Shown here piece after piece: positions 3,762 through 5,316 of a stretch of DNA of 5,316 nucleotides. The stretch's first letter is position 1, and every line of letters starts with the position of its first letter. A program made the translations under genes and the position numbers. The notes beneath the pieces are model-generated. The model saw only the letters and a program-made list of their open reading frames with translations, was not told where the DNA came from and ran no database searches. The DNA is from Actinomycetota bacterium (GTDB lineage: Bacteria > Actinomycetota > Acidimicrobiia > Acidimicrobiales > Ilumatobacteraceae): assembly GCA_005788205.1 (NCBI GenBank), contig SXYT01000045.1, positions 1 to 5,316 of the forward strand, in the 5' to 3' direction.

Positions 3762-4998
3762 TGCGGGGGAGGCGCGACGACAGCACGCCGGACTCCGCCA
3801 GTGCGGAGATCTCGTTCGCACCCATGCCGAGCATGGAGGAGAGAACGGCGGTGTTGTCCTCGCCCCGGTACCTCGAGGTCCCGCGGATCGAGGTGTCGGA
3901 GCCGGAGAAGACCCACGGCGAGTTCGGGATGCGGAACGTGCCGCCGTTGCGGTCGTCGGCATCCGTCGTGACACCACGGTCGTGACCCCAGTCCGTGTCG
4001 ACGAGTTCGGGCATCGTGCGCAGTCTGCCGAAGGCCAGGCCTGCGCGGTCGCACTCTTTCTCCATCGCCGCTGCGTCGGGGAATGCCGCCGCCCATTCAC
4101 GGATGATGCCGAGGAGATCCCCGATGTTCCTCTTGCGCGAGGCGACATCGACAAAACGCGGGTCCTCCAGCAGGTCCGGGCGGCGGAGCGCGTCGACGAA
4201 CATGTTGAACGAGCCGGCCTCCGCCGGGTGGCCACTGATGAGCACGTCACGGCCGTCACCCACGGTGAGAATCGGGTAGTCGCCGGGCTGGAACGAGCGG
4301 ATGACGTTGTCGCTGACCTCGCCCTCGAACAGTTCGCTCTGGGTGTGCTCGTTCACGTACAGCATCGTCTGGGCCATCGAGACGTCGATGCGCTGCCCCT
4401 CGCCGGTGGTGACGCGCTGGAAGAGCGCCGCGAGGACACCAGCAGCAGTCTCCATCCCGGTGTACACGTCGCCGTGGCTGTGAGGGTCGTTGCCGAGATG
4501 CCCGCCGTGCGCGCGTGACTGGATGCCCGTCATGCCTGTCTCCGCGTTGATGACGCTCGCGTACGCACGGCGGTGCGTCCACGGGCCCGTGTTGCCGTAG
4601 CCGCTGATGGAGGCATAGACGAGGCGCGGGTTGACGGCGTGCACGGCTGCCCACCCGAGGCCCAGCTTGTCCATCACGCCGCCGCGGTAGTTCTCCACCA
4701 GCACGTCGCACTTCGCGGCGAGGCGCAGGATGATGTCGACCGCCTCGGGGCGCTTCAGGTCGAGCGAGATGTTGTGCTTGCCGATGTTCTGCTGCGTGAA
4801 GTAGGTGGACACGGACCCGACGCGCGGGTACGCGAAGCGGGTGAGGTCACCGTCGGGAGGCTCCACCTTGATGACCTCGGCACCGAGGTCGCAGAGCATG
4901 CGGGTGCAGTGCGGACCGGAGAGCACCCGCGTGAAGTCGAGCACGCGGATACCTTCGAGCGGCCGCGCCGCAGTCGTTCTGTCCCCATTCGTTGCCAC
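3757..4998 (-). CDS. CaiB/BaiF family (class III) CoA-transferase
   Basis: From GTG 4998 the protein is 413 residues, typical for the family. The N-terminus has PLEGIRVLDFTRVLSGPHC (13-31) and LGAEVIKVEPPDGD (38-51), then Q70-N71 with GKHNISLDLK (73-82), VLVENYRGGVMDKLGLG (99-115), and SISGYGNTGPW (130-140). The catalytic aspartate is D177 in GDVYTGM, which forms the acyl-anhydride intermediate in formyl-CoA transferase-type enzymes. The family moves CoA between carboxylic acids, or racemises 2-methylacyl-CoA in the AMACR branch. This sequence does not reveal which, nor the acid used. Some family members act on steroid or carnitine derivatives. An in-frame GTG at 5058 would add 20 residues of non-family sequence; I prefer 4998, where a weak TACGGT box (5014-5009) is close upstream. 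The gene is divergent from the carotenoid oxygenase gene. Confidence 0.88.
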   Translation of the reverse strand: MATNGDRTTAARPLEGIRVLDFTRVLSGPHCTRMLCDLGAEVIKVEPPDGDLTRFAYPRVGSVSTYFTQQNIGKHNISLDLKRPEAVDIILRLAAKCDVLVENYRGGVMDKLGLGWAAVHAVNPRLVYASISGYGNTGPWTHRRAYASVINAETGMTGIQSRAHGGHLGNDPHSHGDVYTGMETAAGVLAALFQRVTTGEGQRIDVSMAQTMLYVNEHTQSELFEGEVSDNVIRSFQPGDYPILTVGDGRDVLISGHPAEAGSFNMFVDALRRPDLLEDPRFVDVASRKRNIGDLLGIIREWAAAFPDAAAMEKECDRAGLAFGRLRTMPELVDTDWGHDRGVTTDADDRNGGTFRIPNSPWVFSGSDTSIRGTSRYRGEDNTAVLSSMLGMGANEISALAESGVLSSRLPRS

Positions 4999-5175
4999 AG
5001 CGACATGAACCGTACCGAAGGCGCGGTCATCCTGCCCAAGCCGGCCCGTGAGGGGCACCCCGGGACCGATCGTTGTCGCCCTGACGACCCGTGAGGCCAG
5101 CCCAGGTCCTCGCCTCCGCCGGGCTCTGGCTGTCGCACCATTCCCTCATGCGCTGACTGGCCGTAAAATGCGCAC
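4999..5175. other. Divergent spacer between CoA-transferase and carotenoid oxygenase genes
   Basis: This 177-bp spacer should hold both divergent promoters. The plus-strand -10 TAAAAT is clear (5164-5169). On the minus strand only a weak TACGGT (5014-5009) is seen, which would place a start near 5002, about 4 nt before GTG 4998. The 9-bp word CCCGTGAGG occurs twice (5045-5053 and 5088-5096) in the same orientation. If the CoA-transferase really starts at GTG 5058, the spacer shrinks to 117 bp. No RNA gene or other ORF is convincing here. Confidence 0.4.
5164..5169 (+). promoter_or_regulatory. -10 box of the carotenoid oxygenase gene, predicted leaderless start
   Basis: TAAAAT (5164-5169) stands out in GC-rich surroundings and matches the consensus -10 at five of six positions. 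Its last T is at -7 relative to 5176, the A of the ATG, which predicts a transcript with no 5' UTR. At 17 bp spacing the -35 would be TTCCCT (5141-5146), a weak match. Confidence 0.6.
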
Positions 5176-5316
5176 ATGACCACCATCGAGAACAAGCCGA
5201 ACCCGTTCCTCCGTGGCAACCTCGCCCCGGTGGACGTGGAGACCACCGCCTTTGACCTCCGCGTCACCGGCACTCTCCCCGCCGAGTTCGACGGGCGCTA
5301 CCTGCGCAACGGGCCG
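5176..5316 (+). CDS. Carotenoid oxygenase family protein, N-terminal fragment (runs off right edge)
   Basis: The first 47 codons of a gene that continues past the window. The residues NPFLRGNLAPVDVETTAFDL (9-28), followed by VTGTLPAEFDG (30-40) and RYLRNGP (41-47), match the N-terminus of the carotenoid oxygenase/RPE65/lignostilbene dioxygenase family (PF03055). The RY(L/V)RNGPNP stretch is the characteristic opening of the seven-bladed propeller. Members use a single Fe(II) held by four histidines to cleave double bonds in carotenoids, apocarotenoids or stilbenes with O2. Those histidines lie beyond this window, so activity and substrate cannot be judged. The ATG at 5176 is favoured because TAAAAT sits exactly 7 bases upstream, and the N-terminal length is normal for the family. 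No ribosome binding site is visible. Confidence 0.85.
   Translation, partial: MTTIENKPNPFLRGNLAPVDVETTAFDLRVTGTLPAEFDGRYLRNGP

Noticed and set aside
3615..4259. Long antisense or alternate-frame ORFs across dut and the CoA-transferase (also 3700-4518 plus and 4573-5094 plus)
   Set aside because: They lie opposite or out of frame with genes that have complete motif sets, and their composition is the typical Arg/Ser/Thr-rich shadow of GC-rich genes.
4999..5058. CoA-transferase start at GTG 5058
   Set aside because: It adds 20 residues not seen at the start of the family, with no ribosome binding site or well-placed -10. It is kept only as an alternative.

Overview
The window looks like part of a high-GC actinobacterial chromosome. 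The strongest marker is a WhiB-family iron-sulfur regulator, a family confined to Actinobacteria and their phages. The mix of a mycobacterial-type acyl-ACP thioesterase, a class III CoA-transferase and a carotenoid-oxygenase-family gene, and the likely leaderless starts, fit an Acidimicrobiia- or mycobacteria-like lineage. That placement is inferred from protein style, not from a search.

Layout. Bases 1-128 (minus) hold the N-terminus of an exported or membrane-anchored protein that runs off the left edge. Just upstream of it, 4 nt apart and in the same direction, is a WhiB7-like gene (133-483, minus). Bases 484-872 are the only long stretch without a confident gene. It is a divergent control region with an intrinsic terminator (535-569) that points toward whiB, a short minus-strand ORF ending just before that terminator, a strong internal hairpin, and an inverted repeat next to the start of the plus-strand thioesterase gene (873-1637). 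The thioesterase ends tail-to-tail with, and overlaps by 11 bp, a metallo-beta-lactamase-fold hydrolase gene (1627-2679, minus). That gene is translationally coupled through a GTGA overlap behind orn, oligoribonuclease (2676-3254, minus). orn and dut (dUTPase, 3318-3752, plus) diverge from a 63-bp spacer. dut ends 4 bp from the end of a convergent CaiB/BaiF CoA-transferase gene (3757-4998, minus). After a 177-bp spacer, a carotenoid oxygenase gene starts at 5176 (plus) and runs off the right edge.

How it fits together. Most of the window is housekeeping: orn and dut handle RNA-fragment and nucleotide sanitation, and the thioesterase and CoA-transferase handle acyl-chain and acyl-CoA metabolism. 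The two points that stand out are regulatory. First, the WhiB7-like gene appears to have a transcription attenuator in its 5' leader, with a candidate leader peptide and a duplicated terminator arm that could form an antiterminator. This parallels the antibiotic-responsive leaders known for mycobacterial whiB7 and Streptomyces wblC. Second, three genes (orn, dut, carotenoid oxygenase) have a TANNNT -10 box placed exactly so that transcription would begin on the first base of the start codon, and the thioesterase is one base off this geometry. I saw no CRISPR array, tRNA, rRNA or insertion sequence.
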